DNA of 64,000 bases from Cryomorphaceae bacterium BACL29 MAG-121220-bin8. GTDB taxonomy: Bacteria > Bacteroidota > Bacteroidia > Flavobacteriales > Flavobacteriaceae. The position numbers and the translations under genes are program-made. Shown here piece by piece: positions 42,213 through 50,866 of this stretch (position 1 is its first letter; each line of letters starts with the position of its first letter). Location of the stretch: contig CAJJCV010000001.1 in assembly GCA_905182765.1 (NCBI GenBank), positions 1-64,000 of the forward strand, in the 5' to 3' direction. A model generated the notes under the pieces. The model did no database searches, was not told where the DNA came from, and saw nothing but the letters and a program-made list of their open reading frames with translations.

Positions 42213-43556
42213 ATGAATAAAACATTTTTATCATTAGTTATTATATCTATAATTACTATCAACTTTTCATTTGCTTTTCAAACGTCAAAAGCTAAAAGAT
42301 TTGCTAAAACAATTACTGAGAAAGAATTAAGCGAACATTTATACACTTATGCTTCAGATGAATTTGAAGGAAGAGATACTGGTGCTCCAGGACAAAAAAA
42401 AGCTGTAGAATATATTAGAAATTATTACAAATCAATTGGAATTGAACCAGGAGATTTGGAAGGAGACTATTTTCAAGAAATGACTCTGACAATGAGGGGA
42501 AGAAGAGGTCAAAAACCTAAAACTGTAGAAACTGAAAACGTAATAGCTATAATAAAAGGATCTGAAAAACCAGATGAATATGTAATTATAACAGCACATT
42601 TAGATCATGTCGGTATTACTGATGGTGAAATCTATAATGGTGCAGACGATGATGGTTCTGGAACTGTTGCTTTATTAGAAATTGCTGAAGCTTTCAAAAA
42701 AGCAGCAGATAAAGGGAAGGGACCAAAAAGATCAGTTGTTTTTTTACACGTTACTGGTGAAGAGAAAGGATTATTAGGATCTGCTTATTATACAGATAAT
42801 CCTGTGTATCCATTAGCAAATACAGTAGTGAATTTAAATGTAGATATGATTGGAAGAATTGATCCAACAAGAAGAGAAAAAAATAGAGATTATATTTATT
42901 TAATTGGATCTGATCACGACAGCGTTGATCTTCATAATTTATCAGAACAAACTAATACAGAATCAGTGAATATGACACTTGATTACAGGTTCAATGATAA
43001 AAATGATCCTAATAGATTCTATTACAGAAGTGATCATTATAATTTTGCAAAAAACGGGATTCCGATTATATTTTATTTTACTGGAACTCACGCAGATTAT
43101 CACCAACCAAGCGATACACCTGACAAAATTGAATACGATTTACTAGAAATGAGATCAAGATTAATCTTCTATACTGCTTGGAACATTGCCAACAGAGATA
43201 AAAGATTAGTTGTAGATCCAAAACCAGAAAAAACATCTTTTTCTATTTCAGAAGATGATCTTAAAAAATTTCATGGTTTATATGCTTCAGATTTGATGCC
43301 ACTTAAATTTGAAGTTTACACTAAAGACGGAAACTTAGCTATGAATCCTGTTGGGATGGATCAAGAATTAGTTCTTGAAGCAACATCAGAAAACACTTTC
43401 AAACAAGAAACGGCCGGAATGGAAGTTTCTTTTAGTGAAGGTGCTATGAAGTTAAAAATGCAAGGAAGAGAAATTAGTTTTAAAGCTGTTCCTCCTGCTC
43501 CAGCTGTTCCTCCTACTCCAAAAGATGTTGAAGGTAATGATACTGATGTAGAATAA
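42213..43556 (+). CDS. Secreted M28 family metallopeptidase
   Basis: A 447-residue secreted aminopeptidase-type metalloprotease with a signal peptide (1-22). The zinc ligands are in order: TAHLDHVG, NGADDDGSG, TGEEKGLLG with the catalytic Glu, VDMIGR, and the last histidine in GTHADYHQPSDT. A C-terminal region (about 350-430) of repeated strands, starting FHGLYASDLMPLKFEVYTKDG, is an extra domain after the catalytic part, ending in a Pro-rich tail PAPAVPPTP. It stands alone between a divergent sulfatase and a terminator. Confidence 0.92.
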   Translation: MNKTFLSLVIISIITINFSFAFQTSKAKRFAKTITEKELSEHLYTYASDEFEGRDTGAPGQKKAVEYIRNYYKSIGIEPGDLEGDYFQEMTLTMRGRRGQKPKTVETENVIAIIKGSEKPDEYVIITAHLDHVGITDGEIYNGADDDGSGTVALLEIAEAFKKAADKGKGPKRSVVFLHVTGEEKGLLGSAYYTDNPVYPLANTVVNLNVDMIGRIDPTRREKNRDYIYLIGSDHDSVDLHNLSEQTNTESVNMTLDYRFNDKNDPNRFYYRSDHYNFAKNGIPIIFYFTGTHADYHQPSDTPDKIEYDLLEMRSRLIFYTAWNIANRDKRLVVDPKPEKTSFSISEDDLKKFHGLYASDLMPLKFEVYTKDGNLAMNPVGMDQELVLEATSENTFKQETAGMEVSFSEGAMKLKMQGREISFKAVPPAPAVPPTPKDVEGNDTDVE

Positions 43557-43574
43557 AATTTGAATTATATTTAT

Positions 43575-43605
43575 AAAAAAACGTCCTTTATGGGCGTTTT
43601 TTTTT
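43575..43605. terminator. Bidirectional-type terminator
   Basis: ACGTCC pairs with GGGCGT (one G-T pair) around TTTAT, with an A-run before and T-run after. It lies between the M28 peptidase and the convergent nuclease gene whose stop is at 43604, so it can serve both. Confidence 0.85.
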
Positions 43606-44377
43606 ATGAAAAAATATCATTTAAAATTCCTGCTAAAGTTGAGCCAGCTTTAAATAATTTGTGTTTTATAAAAGGAATTTTATTATTTATATAATTGTTG
43701 TCAATATTATCAATATTCTTGATTTCAGCATATAGAACTTTAACATCTTGATGTGTTTCATAAACCCAATGATCAGGGTCTAATGAAAAACTTGTCTCTT
43801 TCAAATTCATTAGTTCGTCAGTCAGTTGAAGGTAATCCATATTCAAAGATTGAATTATATGAACATCCCAAACAATATGAAAATTTGTAGGTTTTCCTAA
43901 AAACGAAAGTTTTATATCATTACCTCCCCTATCTTCAAACATGCCAGTATGTAATGGCTGATGGATATCTCCAACTAAATGAATTAAAAACTTTAAATAA
44001 AAAGCTTTGTCACTTTTATCTGATCCAGGATCTTTTAAAACTCTTATACATTTTTTTAAAGTAGTTACAATATCTCCATTTGGGTTTTTTTGAATATCAG
44101 TATATTCTTTATCTAATGGCATATTTACATAATGCCATGGACTATGTTTTTGGTATTTAGGATCTGATTTGATTTCATCAGCCCAAGTACTAGCACTTGA
44201 CATAGATTCTCCATCTAACAAATCGTTTACAATGAGTTTAACACTTGGGTTAAGTTTTCTTTCAGCAATTTCTCCAACTACCTTATGACCTATACTTCCC
44301 CAAAGTGAAGAGTTATCTAAGGATGTAAAGGATGTAAAAGTTATTATTATTAAAAAACATGTATTAAAATTTTTCAT
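43604..44377 (-). CDS. Secreted S1/P1 nuclease
   Basis: A secreted zinc nuclease of the S1/P1 class, 257 residues, with a signal peptide (about 1-21). The mature N-terminus begins near WGSIGHKVVGEIAER, where the tryptophan and His ligate zinc; ASTWADEIK and SPWHYVNMP follow, then HLVGDIHQPLHTG and NFHIVWDVHII, supplying the remaining His and Asp ligands. Such enzymes scavenge nucleotides and phosphate from DNA or RNA. It is convergent with the M28 peptidase gene. Confidence 0.93.
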   Translation of the reverse strand: MKNFNTCFLIIITFTSFTSLDNSSLWGSIGHKVVGEIAERKLNPSVKLIVNDLLDGESMSSASTWADEIKSDPKYQKHSPWHYVNMPLDKEYTDIQKNPNGDIVTTLKKCIRVLKDPGSDKSDKAFYLKFLIHLVGDIHQPLHTGMFEDRGGNDIKLSFLGKPTNFHIVWDVHIIQSLNMDYLQLTDELMNLKETSFSLDPDHWVYETHQDVKVLYAEIKNIDNIDNNYINNKIPFIKHKLFKAGSTLAGILNDIFS

Positions 44378-44504
44378 TAAGATTTAAAGTTTTTTGTGTT
44401 TATAGAAATTATAACCGAAACGTATAAAAACAAAAAGGCAATTTTATTATACATTTTAGTTAAAATTTATCTGATAGATAATCTGTTCCTTCCATCACTT
44501 TTTT

Positions 44505-44645
44505 TTATATTTTTTTCTTACTTGACATTCTACATTTCTTACTACAATAAACAACATCATTCCAATTTTTTTCCCATTTTTTTCTCCATGAAAATGGAAA
44601 ATTACAAATGGGACAAGTCTTTTGAGGAAGATTAGATTTTTTCAT
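44505..44645 (-). CDS. DUF2256 zinc-ribbon mini-protein
   Basis: A 46-residue gene, easily missed because a longer ORF runs through it on the other strand. The product starts MKKSNLPQKTCPICNFPFSW and continues RKKWEKNWNDVVYCSKKC; four cysteines at 11, 14, 34 and 38 form a zinc-ribbon pattern and match my memory of DUF2256. The start codon shares its first base with the stop of the upstream sulfatase (TAATG), so it is translationally coupled. Function is unknown. The strong family-like pattern makes me prefer it over the opposite-strand ORF. Confidence 0.8.
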   Translation of the reverse strand: MKKSNLPQKTCPICNFPFSWRKKWEKNWNDVVYCSKKCRMSSKKKI

Positions 44646-46177
44646 TAGTTAAAAACCGGATGCTCGTTTGGCCAAGGAACTCTTGAATTTGTAGTCTTAT
44701 TATAAGGCATTTGCGCATCAACTGATTTCAAATATTCTGACAAAACATTAGCTAGCTCCTCAGATTTTGAATTATTTACAAAAATTAAATTCTCATTTTC
44801 AAAAATATCCTTCTCTAAATTATACAATTCCATAATTTGAGTATTATGAAAGTAAATAAATTTCCATTCGCCCTGCCTAACAGCACTGTAACTACCTATT
44901 CCAGGTCCACTAGGTCCCCACCAGTTAGGATAATGCCAGAATAGTGGTTTATCGTCTATTTCTTTGTTTTTTAAAAGAGGAACAAAACTTTGACCGTCTA
45001 TTTCTTGGATTAAACTACTGTTTTCTAAATTAGCAAATTCTAAGATCGAAGGAAAGAAATCATCAATTATAACTGGGTGATTTATTTCTTTAACATTCGT
45101 TTTATGAAATGGTGAATAAACAATCATAGGAACTCTTATTCCTCCTTCATAAATAGATCCTTTACCACTTTTTAGAGGGTAATTGTGTTGGTGTCTTTTT
45201 CCATCTCTGGCAACTGCACTTAAACCTCCATTATCAGACATAAATACAACAATTGTATTTTCTAAAATATTATTCTTTTTAAGTTCATCCAACACAACAC
45301 CTAAAGCATGATCCATACTTTCAACCATTGAAGCGTATTTAATCTCAGAATTTTCTAAACCTATATTTTTATATTTCTCAACAAAACGATTGTCTTCCAT
45401 TAAAGGAGCATGAACACCATATAAAGAAAAGTATAAAAAAAATGGAGATTTTGAATTAATGGGTTTTTGTAATTTCTCTAAAACTTCTTCACTAAGTGCT
45501 TGAGTCAAGAAAATATCTTTTCCATGATATTTTTCAAGACCAGGAACAGCCCATATTTTATTTTTTGGATCATTGTTTCCGAAATTATCTAGACCTAAGT
45601 AACTCTGCGGAGCTCCAGCGGCATGTCCAGCTATATTAATGTCAAATCCAATGTTTAAAGGGTCTGAAGATGGATATCCAATTGCTCCTAAATGAGCTTT
45701 ACCTGCATGAATTGTATAATAACCATTATCTTTTAAAACTTGAGGAAGAGGAGTAGCATAAACTGAATTATTAATTGAATCTGAAGTTGATAACCCATTA
45801 TAATTCCAATCAGGAAATTCAAAAGATTTATGATTAATTTCTGCCGGTTTTTTTTTATTCGCATGAAGAGTCCAATTTGTAACTCTATGTTTAGCAGCAT
45901 TCATGCCTGTCATTAAGCTAATTCTGGATGGAGAACAAACAGGAGTTGCATAAGCATTAGTAAATTTCACACCCATTTCAGCTAAGAGTTCCATGTTAGG
46001 TGTATTATATAGTTTATTATACTTCGTTTTATTATTCCAAAATGGAACAGAAGTATCTTGCCACCCTAAATCATCTACCATAAATAAAACGATGTTAGGC
46101 TTACTAATTTCATTTGAATTATTGCAAGAAATAAAAAAAAGAAGAATTAAGACATGAAATAATTTAGATAAAGACAT
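44645..46177 (-). CDS. Lipoprotein sulfatase
   Basis: A type I sulfatase of 510 residues with a lipobox (LFFISC, Cys18), so it is anchored in the outer or inner membrane leaflet. FMVDDLGWQDTS (32-43) begins the metal site, Cys81 in CSPSRISLMTG is the formylglycine precursor, then GKAHLGAIG and FMSDNGGLS. It is likely surface or periplasmic and acts on sulfated carbohydrates, though no such genes are adjacent. A 46-codon DUF2256 gene overlaps its stop. It is divergent from the small membrane/HTH operon. Confidence 0.92.
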   Translation of the reverse strand: MSLSKLFHVLILLFFISCNNSNEISKPNIVLFMVDDLGWQDTSVPFWNNKTKYNKLYNTPNMELLAEMGVKFTNAYATPVCSPSRISLMTGMNAAKHRVTNWTLHANKKKPAEINHKSFEFPDWNYNGLSTSDSINNSVYATPLPQVLKDNGYYTIHAGKAHLGAIGYPSSDPLNIGFDINIAGHAAGAPQSYLGLDNFGNNDPKNKIWAVPGLEKYHGKDIFLTQALSEEVLEKLQKPINSKSPFFLYFSLYGVHAPLMEDNRFVEKYKNIGLENSEIKYASMVESMDHALGVVLDELKKNNILENTIVVFMSDNGGLSAVARDGKRHQHNYPLKSGKGSIYEGGIRVPMIVYSPFHKTNVKEINHPVIIDDFFPSILEFANLENSSLIQEIDGQSFVPLLKNKEIDDKPLFWHYPNWWGPSGPGIGSYSAVRQGEWKFIYFHNTQIMELYNLEKDIFENENLIFVNNSKSEELANVLSEYLKSVDAQMPYNKTTNSRVPWPNEHPVFN

Positions 46178-46210
46178 TCATACAATATACGAAAATGAAA
46201 AAAAACACAC

Positions 46211-46263
46211 ATGTTAAGCTAACTTAACATTTTTTATATATATTTGTAAAGTTAACTTAACAT
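46211..46263. promoter_or_regulatory. Paired TTAAC operators of the HTH operon
   Basis: ATGTTAAG-CTAA-CTTAACAT (46211-46230) is a perfect inverted repeat. A second copy of its right half, TTAACTTAACAT, lies at 46252-46263, exactly 33 bases (about three helical turns) downstream and adjacent to the start at 46274. This is typical of autoregulation by a small Cro/CI-type protein, encoded as the third gene. Confidence 0.65.
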
Positions 46264-46273
46264 ATAAATAAAA

Positions 46274-46687
46274 ATGAAACTAAAAATATTAAGAATTATG
46301 GCAATAATAACAGGATTAATTGGAACAACTTTGTTTAATAGATTTATGGAGGGAGGGGCTTTATTTATGTCTCTTGTTCTTGTCTGTTTATTACTTTCAA
46401 TTTACTTTTTAGTAAAATCTCTTGTGAATATCAAAACAAATATTGAAATTTCAAAAAAAATGCTTAAACATATAAGTGATAGTGGCACACTTGGTTTAGC
46501 TTTAGGTGTCACGGGTGCCTTTATAGGACTTATAACTGCTTTTGATGTTCTTGAAGCAACTGGAGAAGCGAATCCTTCTATAATAGCTGGAGGTTTAAAG
46601 GTCGCATTATTATCTCCTCTTTTTGGACTTTTTACTTTTTCAGTTTCTAAACTTGCTATACTAATACTTCGAATAATTCAAAAATAA
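46274..46687 (+). CDS. MotA/TolQ/ExbB-like membrane protein
   Basis: A 137-residue protein with three or four membrane helices. The C-terminal part (about 70-135), GTLGLALGVTGAFIGLITAF and IIAGGLKVALLSPLFGLFTF, has the glycine pattern of MotA/TolQ/ExbB proton channel subunits. It is shorter than true ExbB and has no ExbD partner next to it, so a channel role is uncertain. It opens a three-gene operon with a DUF2178-like protein and an HTH regulator, under paired TTAAC operators. Confidence 0.65.
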   Translation: MKLKILRIMAIITGLIGTTLFNRFMEGGALFMSLVLVCLLLSIYFLVKSLVNIKTNIEISKKMLKHISDSGTLGLALGVTGAFIGLITAFDVLEATGEANPSIIAGGLKVALLSPLFGLFTFSVSKLAILILRIIQK

Positions 46688-46691
46688 AATT

Positions 46692-47171
46692 ATGGGACTA
46701 TCTAAAAAAGAAATATCAATCTTAATTGAGATTATATTTTCAATAGTATTTGTTTTTATTTTCCTTCCTTATTTTTATGAAAATCAAGAGATCAACTTGA
46801 TTTTAATGGATGATTTAATCGGAAAAATAATTGAAATTTTAATATTTACAGTAATTTATTTTTCTATTGCATACTCTTTATTAGAATTTATTTTTAAAAA
46901 AAAAGAATCAAAAGATGAAAGAGATGATATGATAAATTCAAAATCGTATAAATTAGGTTATTTACTCTATGAATTCTCTTTATTCATTTTTATTGGATAT
47001 GTATGTTCTAAATTTCAAAATAAAGAATTATTAAACCTCACTGGAAACCAGGAATTATATAACAACTTTCAATTAACAGATGGTGGAATTGTTTTTTTTG
47101 TTCTTGTTCTGCTTGCATTTATATCAATCATAAAGTCATTGTATCAGTTTTACTTACACAGAACAGTTTAA
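46692..47171 (+). CDS. Four-helix membrane protein, DUF2178-like
   Basis: A 159-residue membrane protein with helices at about 9-28, 45-67, 90-110 and 128-152. The loop ESKDERDDMINSKSYKLGY after helix 2 (about 72-90) resembles the DER-I-S pattern of DUF2178 proteins, a family usually encoded beside small HTH regulators, as here. The function of that family is unknown; membrane sensors that work with the HTH partner have been supposed. It is 4 bases from the upstream gene and 1 base from the regulator. Confidence 0.65.
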   Translation: MGLSKKEISILIEIIFSIVFVFIFLPYFYENQEINLILMDDLIGKIIEILIFTVIYFSIAYSLLEFIFKKKESKDERDDMINSKSYKLGYLLYEFSLFIFIGYVCSKFQNKELLNLTGNQELYNNFQLTDGGIVFFVLVLLAFISIIKSLYQFYLHRTV

Positions 47172-47172
47172 A

Positions 47173-47376
47173 ATGATATTAAAAAATAACCTTAAAGAAA
47201 TAAGACAAAAAAATGGATTCACTCAAGAAGAATTAGGGACCAATGTAGGAGTAAGTCGTCAAACTATTATTTCAATTGAAAGATATAGATATAAACCTAC
47301 TTTAGAATTAGCAATGAAAATAGCGCAGAAACTTAATATTAAAATTGAAAAACTGTTCTATTTTGATCAAGAATAA
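47173..47376 (+). CDS. Small Cro/CI-type HTH regulator
   Basis: A 67-residue DNA-binding protein made of little more than an HTH_3 domain: LKEIRQKNGFTQEELGTNVG and VSRQTIISIERYRYKPTLEL are the helix-turn-helix and its flanks. It resembles the short YozG-like regulators that sit after DUF2178 or DUF2975 membrane genes. It probably binds the TTAAC repeats upstream of its operon. Its last codons overlap the next ORF by about 30 bases. Confidence 0.9.
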   Translation: MILKNNLKEIRQKNGFTQEELGTNVGVSRQTIISIERYRYKPTLELAMKIAQKLNIKIEKLFYFDQE

Positions 47377-47539
47377 ATCAAGAATTAAACATTGTGATAT
47401 CTGTAAAAAAGATTTTTCTGTAATGTATAGAATTCAATATAAATCAATTAAAGAATGGATTTTTTCTTGTAAAGACTGTCTAAGTATAGTAAAAAAAGAC
47501 AATCAGTTTTACAAATATGGCGGTACTTGGAAAAAATAA
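47345..47539 (+). CDS. Small Cys-rich protein, probable zinc binder
   Basis: A 64-residue frame with cysteine pairs in HCDICKKDFSVMYRIQY and FSCKDCLSIVKK and a closing YGGTWKK; I recall similar short flavobacterial proteins but no name. The first codon is TTG at 47345, inside the HTH gene; a second TTG at 47363 is equally possible, so the start is uncertain. The two CxxC pairs suggest one zinc site. It likely belongs to the same transcript as the HTH regulator. Confidence 0.55.
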   Translation: MKNCSILIKNKSRIKHCDICKKDFSVMYRIQYKSIKEWIFSCKDCLSIVKKDNQFYKYGGTWKK

Positions 47540-47556
47540 AATATTTCAAAGAAGAA

Positions 47557-47952
47557 TTAACATACAGTTTTTAGATAATCTATAAGCTTATCCGCTTGCT
47601 TTTGCTCTTCATAATATTTATCAATAAAAGCTTTTAAAATATCATTTGGCAGCTCTTCAGAAGAAACATAATTGTATTGTCCTAGTAGTTCTGCTCTTGC
47701 TTTAACAATTTTCAAATAAGTTTGTCCTGGTCCTTTCCACTCATCAGATAATTTTGAAATTAAACTTTCAATTAATTGAATTCTTTTATCCCAATCTGAT
47801 TTAGAATTCATTTCACTTGAGTTAGCAAATACTTCAATGTCATTCCACGCTTTACAATAAGCTATATCATTAACAATATTAATCTCTTCTTCACTTGAAG
47901 AACAAGAAATAAAACAAAAAATAGATAGAAAAAAGAAATTTTTTAACATCAC
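47557..47952 (-). CDS. Small lipoprotein
   Basis: A 131-residue protein with a lipobox (CFISC, Cys17) after a short hydrophobic signal and a serine- and glutamate-rich spacer. The remainder is helical with conserved-looking WDKRIQLIESLISKLSDEWKG, and ends in a cysteine. I do not recognise the family. It is convergent with the HTH operon and divergent from the ABC transporter genes. Confidence 0.65.
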   Translation of the reverse strand: MMLKNFFFLSIFCFISCSSSEEEINIVNDIAYCKAWNDIEVFANSSEMNSKSDWDKRIQLIESLISKLSDEWKGPGQTYLKIVKARAELLGQYNYVSSEELPNDILKAFIDKYYEEQKQADKLIDYLKTVC

Positions 47953-48080
47953 TATATAAATTTAACTAAAATTAAAGTTTGATATACAATTCTTTAAAAA
48001 TAAATAGTTCAATTTTTAAAATATTACAATTTAGAGTATTTGCTTTTTCTCAAATGTTTATAATATCATATATTTAAAAA

Positions 48081-48704
48081 ATGATAATAACCAAAGAGGT
48101 TGAGTTTAATTACGATAATCAAATATTTTTTAAATTTCAGGACATTGATTTAAAAAGTAATGAAAACTTATTAATTATTGGTAACTCAGGTGTAGGAAAA
48201 ACTACACTAATGCATCTTCTTGCAGGACTACTTAAATCAAACTCAGGGTCGATTAAATTATTTGACAAAGAACTTAGTCAGTTGTCATCACATCAGCTAG
48301 ATAGATTTAGAAAAAATAATATCGGAATTGTATTTCAAAGACCTCATTTTGTTAACTCTCTTACAGTTAAAGAGAACTTACAGCTTGCTCAGTATATAGC
48401 AAACAAAAATGATAATAATAGAATTGAGAGTATTCTTAAAAACTTAAATATTTTTGACAAGTCAAATAAAAAAACAAACCAGTTAAGTCAAGGTGAAAAA
48501 CAAAGAGCTTCTATAGCTTTGGCAATTGTAAATTCTCCTAAATTGATTTTAGCAGATGAACCTACGTCTAGTTTAGATGATACTAATTGTTCAAAGGTTA
48601 TTAAACTATTAAAAAAACAAGCTACTGATTTTGGAGCTCAATTAATTGTTATAACTCATGATAGTAGATTAAAAGAACATTTTAAAAAATCCATTGAATT
48701 GTGA
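48081..48704 (+). CDS. ABC transporter ATPase, LolD/MacB type
   Basis: A 207-residue ATPase that powers the adjacent FtsX-type permease. Walker A is GNSGVGKT (34-41), the Q-loop FQRPHF near 88, the signature LSQGEKQRASIAL near 137-149 and Walker B LILADEPTSSLDD near 155-167, with the switch histidine in VITHDS. It belongs to the MacB/LolD class, which works by mechanotransmission rather than classical import. The GTG start of the permease overlaps its stop. The three-gene set ends in a DUF3299-like protein. Confidence 0.92.
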   Translation: MIITKEVEFNYDNQIFFKFQDIDLKSNENLLIIGNSGVGKTTLMHLLAGLLKSNSGSIKLFDKELSQLSSHQLDRFRKNNIGIVFQRPHFVNSLTVKENLQLAQYIANKNDNNRIESILKNLNIFDKSNKKTNQLSQGEKQRASIALAIVNSPKLILADEPTSSLDDTNCSKVIKLLKKQATDFGAQLIVITHDSRLKEHFKKSIEL

Positions 48705-49897
48705 ATATATTTAAATTAAGTATTAAAAACATTTTCAATAAACCTTTAAGTTCATCTATAAGTTTATCCTTATTAATTCTTGGTATAGGAATAATATCCC
48801 TTTTGCTACAATTAAATACTTTGATAAAAGATCAAATGGATAATAATTTGAGAGGAATTGATATGGTTGTTGGGGCAAAAGGAAGTCCGTTACAGCTAAT
48901 ACTTGCTTCTGTTTACCATATTGACTCACCAACTGGAAATATATCGTTAAAAGAAGCTGAAAAGGTCAGTAAAAACAGAATGGTGGGTTCGAGCATTAAA
49001 CTTCTTTATGGTGATAACTATAAGGGATTTAGAATTGTGGGTACTGAAAAGAAATTCATTGATCTCTACAAGGGCACAATCAAAGAGGGTAAAAAATGGA
49101 ACAACCCTTATGAAGTATTAGTTGGTTCAAAAGTATATGAAAAATTAAAAATAAATTTAGGTGATGTTTTAATTAGTTCACACGGACTAAGAGAAACCGG
49201 ACAACCTCATGAAAATGGAGGCTTTACGGTTGTAGGATTACTTAAGCCTTCAAATTCTGTAATTGATCAACTTATCATAACCTCTCCAGAAAGTATTTGG
49301 GATATTCACGACACTCATGATCATGAAAATGATGATGAACACGAGCATGATGAAAAAAAAATAACAGCAATGCTGATAAAGTTTAAAAGTCCAATGAATA
49401 TCATTCAATTTCCACGACAAATTAATGAAAATACAAATCTTCAAGCAGCAGTACCATCTTATGAAATTTCAAGATTATTTAAACTTTTTGGATTTGGAAT
49501 TGAAACCTTAAGCTATTTAGCCTATTTAATTATAATTGTTTCTGGATTTAGTTTATTTATAAACTTATTTAATTCAATGAGAGAGAGAAAATATGAGATG
49601 GCACTAATTAGAACACTGGGTGCTTCAAGATTTCAGTTATCTACAATGATCATTTTCGAAAGCTTAGTTCTAACAATTTCAGGATTTGTATTAGGAATAT
49701 TATTTAGTAGGTTTGGAGTCATGTTTGTATCTTCGTTAATGGAAGAAAGTATAAATTACAACTTAAGTTCCTTTAAAATTTTAAATGAAGAATATTGGCT
49801 ATTAGGTTTATCTATTTTAATTGGTATAATATCTTCTTTAATTCCAGCTATTCAAGTATATAAAATGAACATTTCTAAAATATTAGCAGATGCGTAA
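48701..49897 (+). CDS. FtsX-type ABC permease with His-rich loop
   Basis: A 398-residue permease with an N-terminal helix (about 17-40), a large periplasmic domain, and three C-terminal helices (about 265-290, 315-340, 365-390). The start is GTG at 48701, overlapping the ATPase stop. The periplasmic domain contains the loop HDTHDHENDDEHEHDEK (about 204-220), where histidine and acidic residues alternate, unusual for MacB-type permeases and suggestive of metal binding. Followed by an eight-base overlap with a secreted Cys-containing protein. I infer a metal-linked transporter, possibly for zinc, but direction and substrate are open. Confidence 0.85.
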   Translation: MNIFKLSIKNIFNKPLSSSISLSLLILGIGIISLLLQLNTLIKDQMDNNLRGIDMVVGAKGSPLQLILASVYHIDSPTGNISLKEAEKVSKNRMVGSSIKLLYGDNYKGFRIVGTEKKFIDLYKGTIKEGKKWNNPYEVLVGSKVYEKLKINLGDVLISSHGLRETGQPHENGGFTVVGLLKPSNSVIDQLIITSPESIWDIHDTHDHENDDEHEHDEKKITAMLIKFKSPMNIIQFPRQINENTNLQAAVPSYEISRLFKLFGFGIETLSYLAYLIIIVSGFSLFINLFNSMRERKYEMALIRTLGASRFQLSTMIIFESLVLTISGFVLGILFSRFGVMFVSSLMEESINYNLSSFKILNEEYWLLGLSILIGIISSLIPAIQVYKMNISKILADA

Positions 49898-50330
49898 ACT
49901 GACTTTCATAATCGTTTTTTTTATATCAACTAGTTTGTTTTCACAGGTAGAAATTGATTGGCTTAAATTAAGAGATGTTTATTATAAATCTGAATATGCT
50001 GAAGACATGTATGGCTATGTTCAAATCCCATATTTTGGTGAAGCAGTTGAACCACTAGACAATAAAGAGGTTAAAATAACTGGATACATGCTTACTCTTT
50101 CCCCTGATGAAGGTGTTTTTGTTCTTTCTGAAAACCCTTATGCCGATTGTTTTTTCTGTGGTTTTGGAGGCCCTGAATCAGCAATAGAGCTAAGATTAAA
50201 TCCAGGCTATGACGATTATTTAATGGATGAACTAGTTACTGTTACCGGAATCCTTAGATTAAAAAGAGAAGATGTAAGTAGTGGTGTTTATATAATGGAT
50301 AATGCTACAGCCATTAAAACAGAAGAATAA
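49890..50330 (+). CDS. DUF3299-like periplasmic protein
   Basis: A 146-residue secreted protein with a signal peptide (1-18, FSQ). The mature part includes VQIPYFGEAVEPLDNKEVKI, a CxxC in ADCFFCGFGGPESAIEL, and LVTVTGILRL. This fits DUF3299, members of which are encoded with MacB-like ABC genes in Vibrio zinc-uptake (Zrg-type) loci as I recall. The CFFC motif could hold a metal. It starts inside the permease's last codons, so the three genes form one unit. Confidence 0.75.
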   Translation: MRKLTFIIVFFISTSLFSQVEIDWLKLRDVYYKSEYAEDMYGYVQIPYFGEAVEPLDNKEVKITGYMLTLSPDEGVFVLSENPYADCFFCGFGGPESAIELRLNPGYDDYLMDELVTVTGILRLKREDVSSGVYIMDNATAIKTEE

Positions 50331-50339
50331 TTATAAGTA

Positions 50340-50804
50340 ATGAAAAAGTATATCTTAACATTAATAGTTTTTTTAACTATTAACTTTGGAGGTTTGGCTA
50401 TTGGTCAAGTTTGGACAGGAGATGGAGTGTCCTCAGATTGGTACACATCATTGAATCAAGCACCTTGGACTCCTCCAGGCTGGGTATTTGGACTAGCTTG
50501 GACAACGATAGCTATTACATTCTCTTTGTTAATGACTTCTTTTTATTTAAAAAACAGTGTTAAATCATTAAAATTATTTTTTCCTGCTCTTCTTTTAAAT
50601 ATTATGTGGAACCCTGTATTTTTTGGATTACAGTGGGTATGGACAGGTGTATTCCTATTACTTCTATTATCATATTTTATATATGCAATTATTGATTATA
50701 ATCGTAAAATGCACGGTTGGAAATATGCTTGGTTAGGATTACCATATTTCATTTGGCTAATGGTAGCCACATCATTAGACATGTACATATCAATAATGAA
50801 TTAA
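50340..50804 (+). CDS. tspO: TspO/MBR family membrane protein
   Basis: A five-helix membrane protein of 154 residues that binds porphyrins and related ligands. The family pattern is clear: SLNQAPWTPPGWVFGLAWTT (about 35-54), then LNIMWNPVFFGLQWVWTG near 83-100, and LPYFIWLMVATSLDMYI at the C-terminus, with the conserved tryptophans. It follows the DUF3299-like gene by 9 bases, so it may share its transcript, but a functional link is not obvious. Confidence 0.92.
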   Translation: MKKYILTLIVFLTINFGGLAIGQVWTGDGVSSDWYTSLNQAPWTPPGWVFGLAWTTIAITFSLLMTSFYLKNSVKSLKLFFPALLLNIMWNPVFFGLQWVWTGVFLLLLLSYFIYAIIDYNRKMHGWKYAWLGLPYFIWLMVATSLDMYISIMN

Positions 50805-50866
50805 TTATATCTAATTAAATACCAACAATAATGGCCATAAATTTGGTTTTACATCTAGAGACACCT

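Noticed and set aside
44396-44635. 79-residue plus-strand ORF
   Set aside because: It is antisense to the DUF2256 gene at 44505-44645, whose protein has a recognisable Cys pattern; the plus-strand product is low-complexity hydrophobic sequence without family features.
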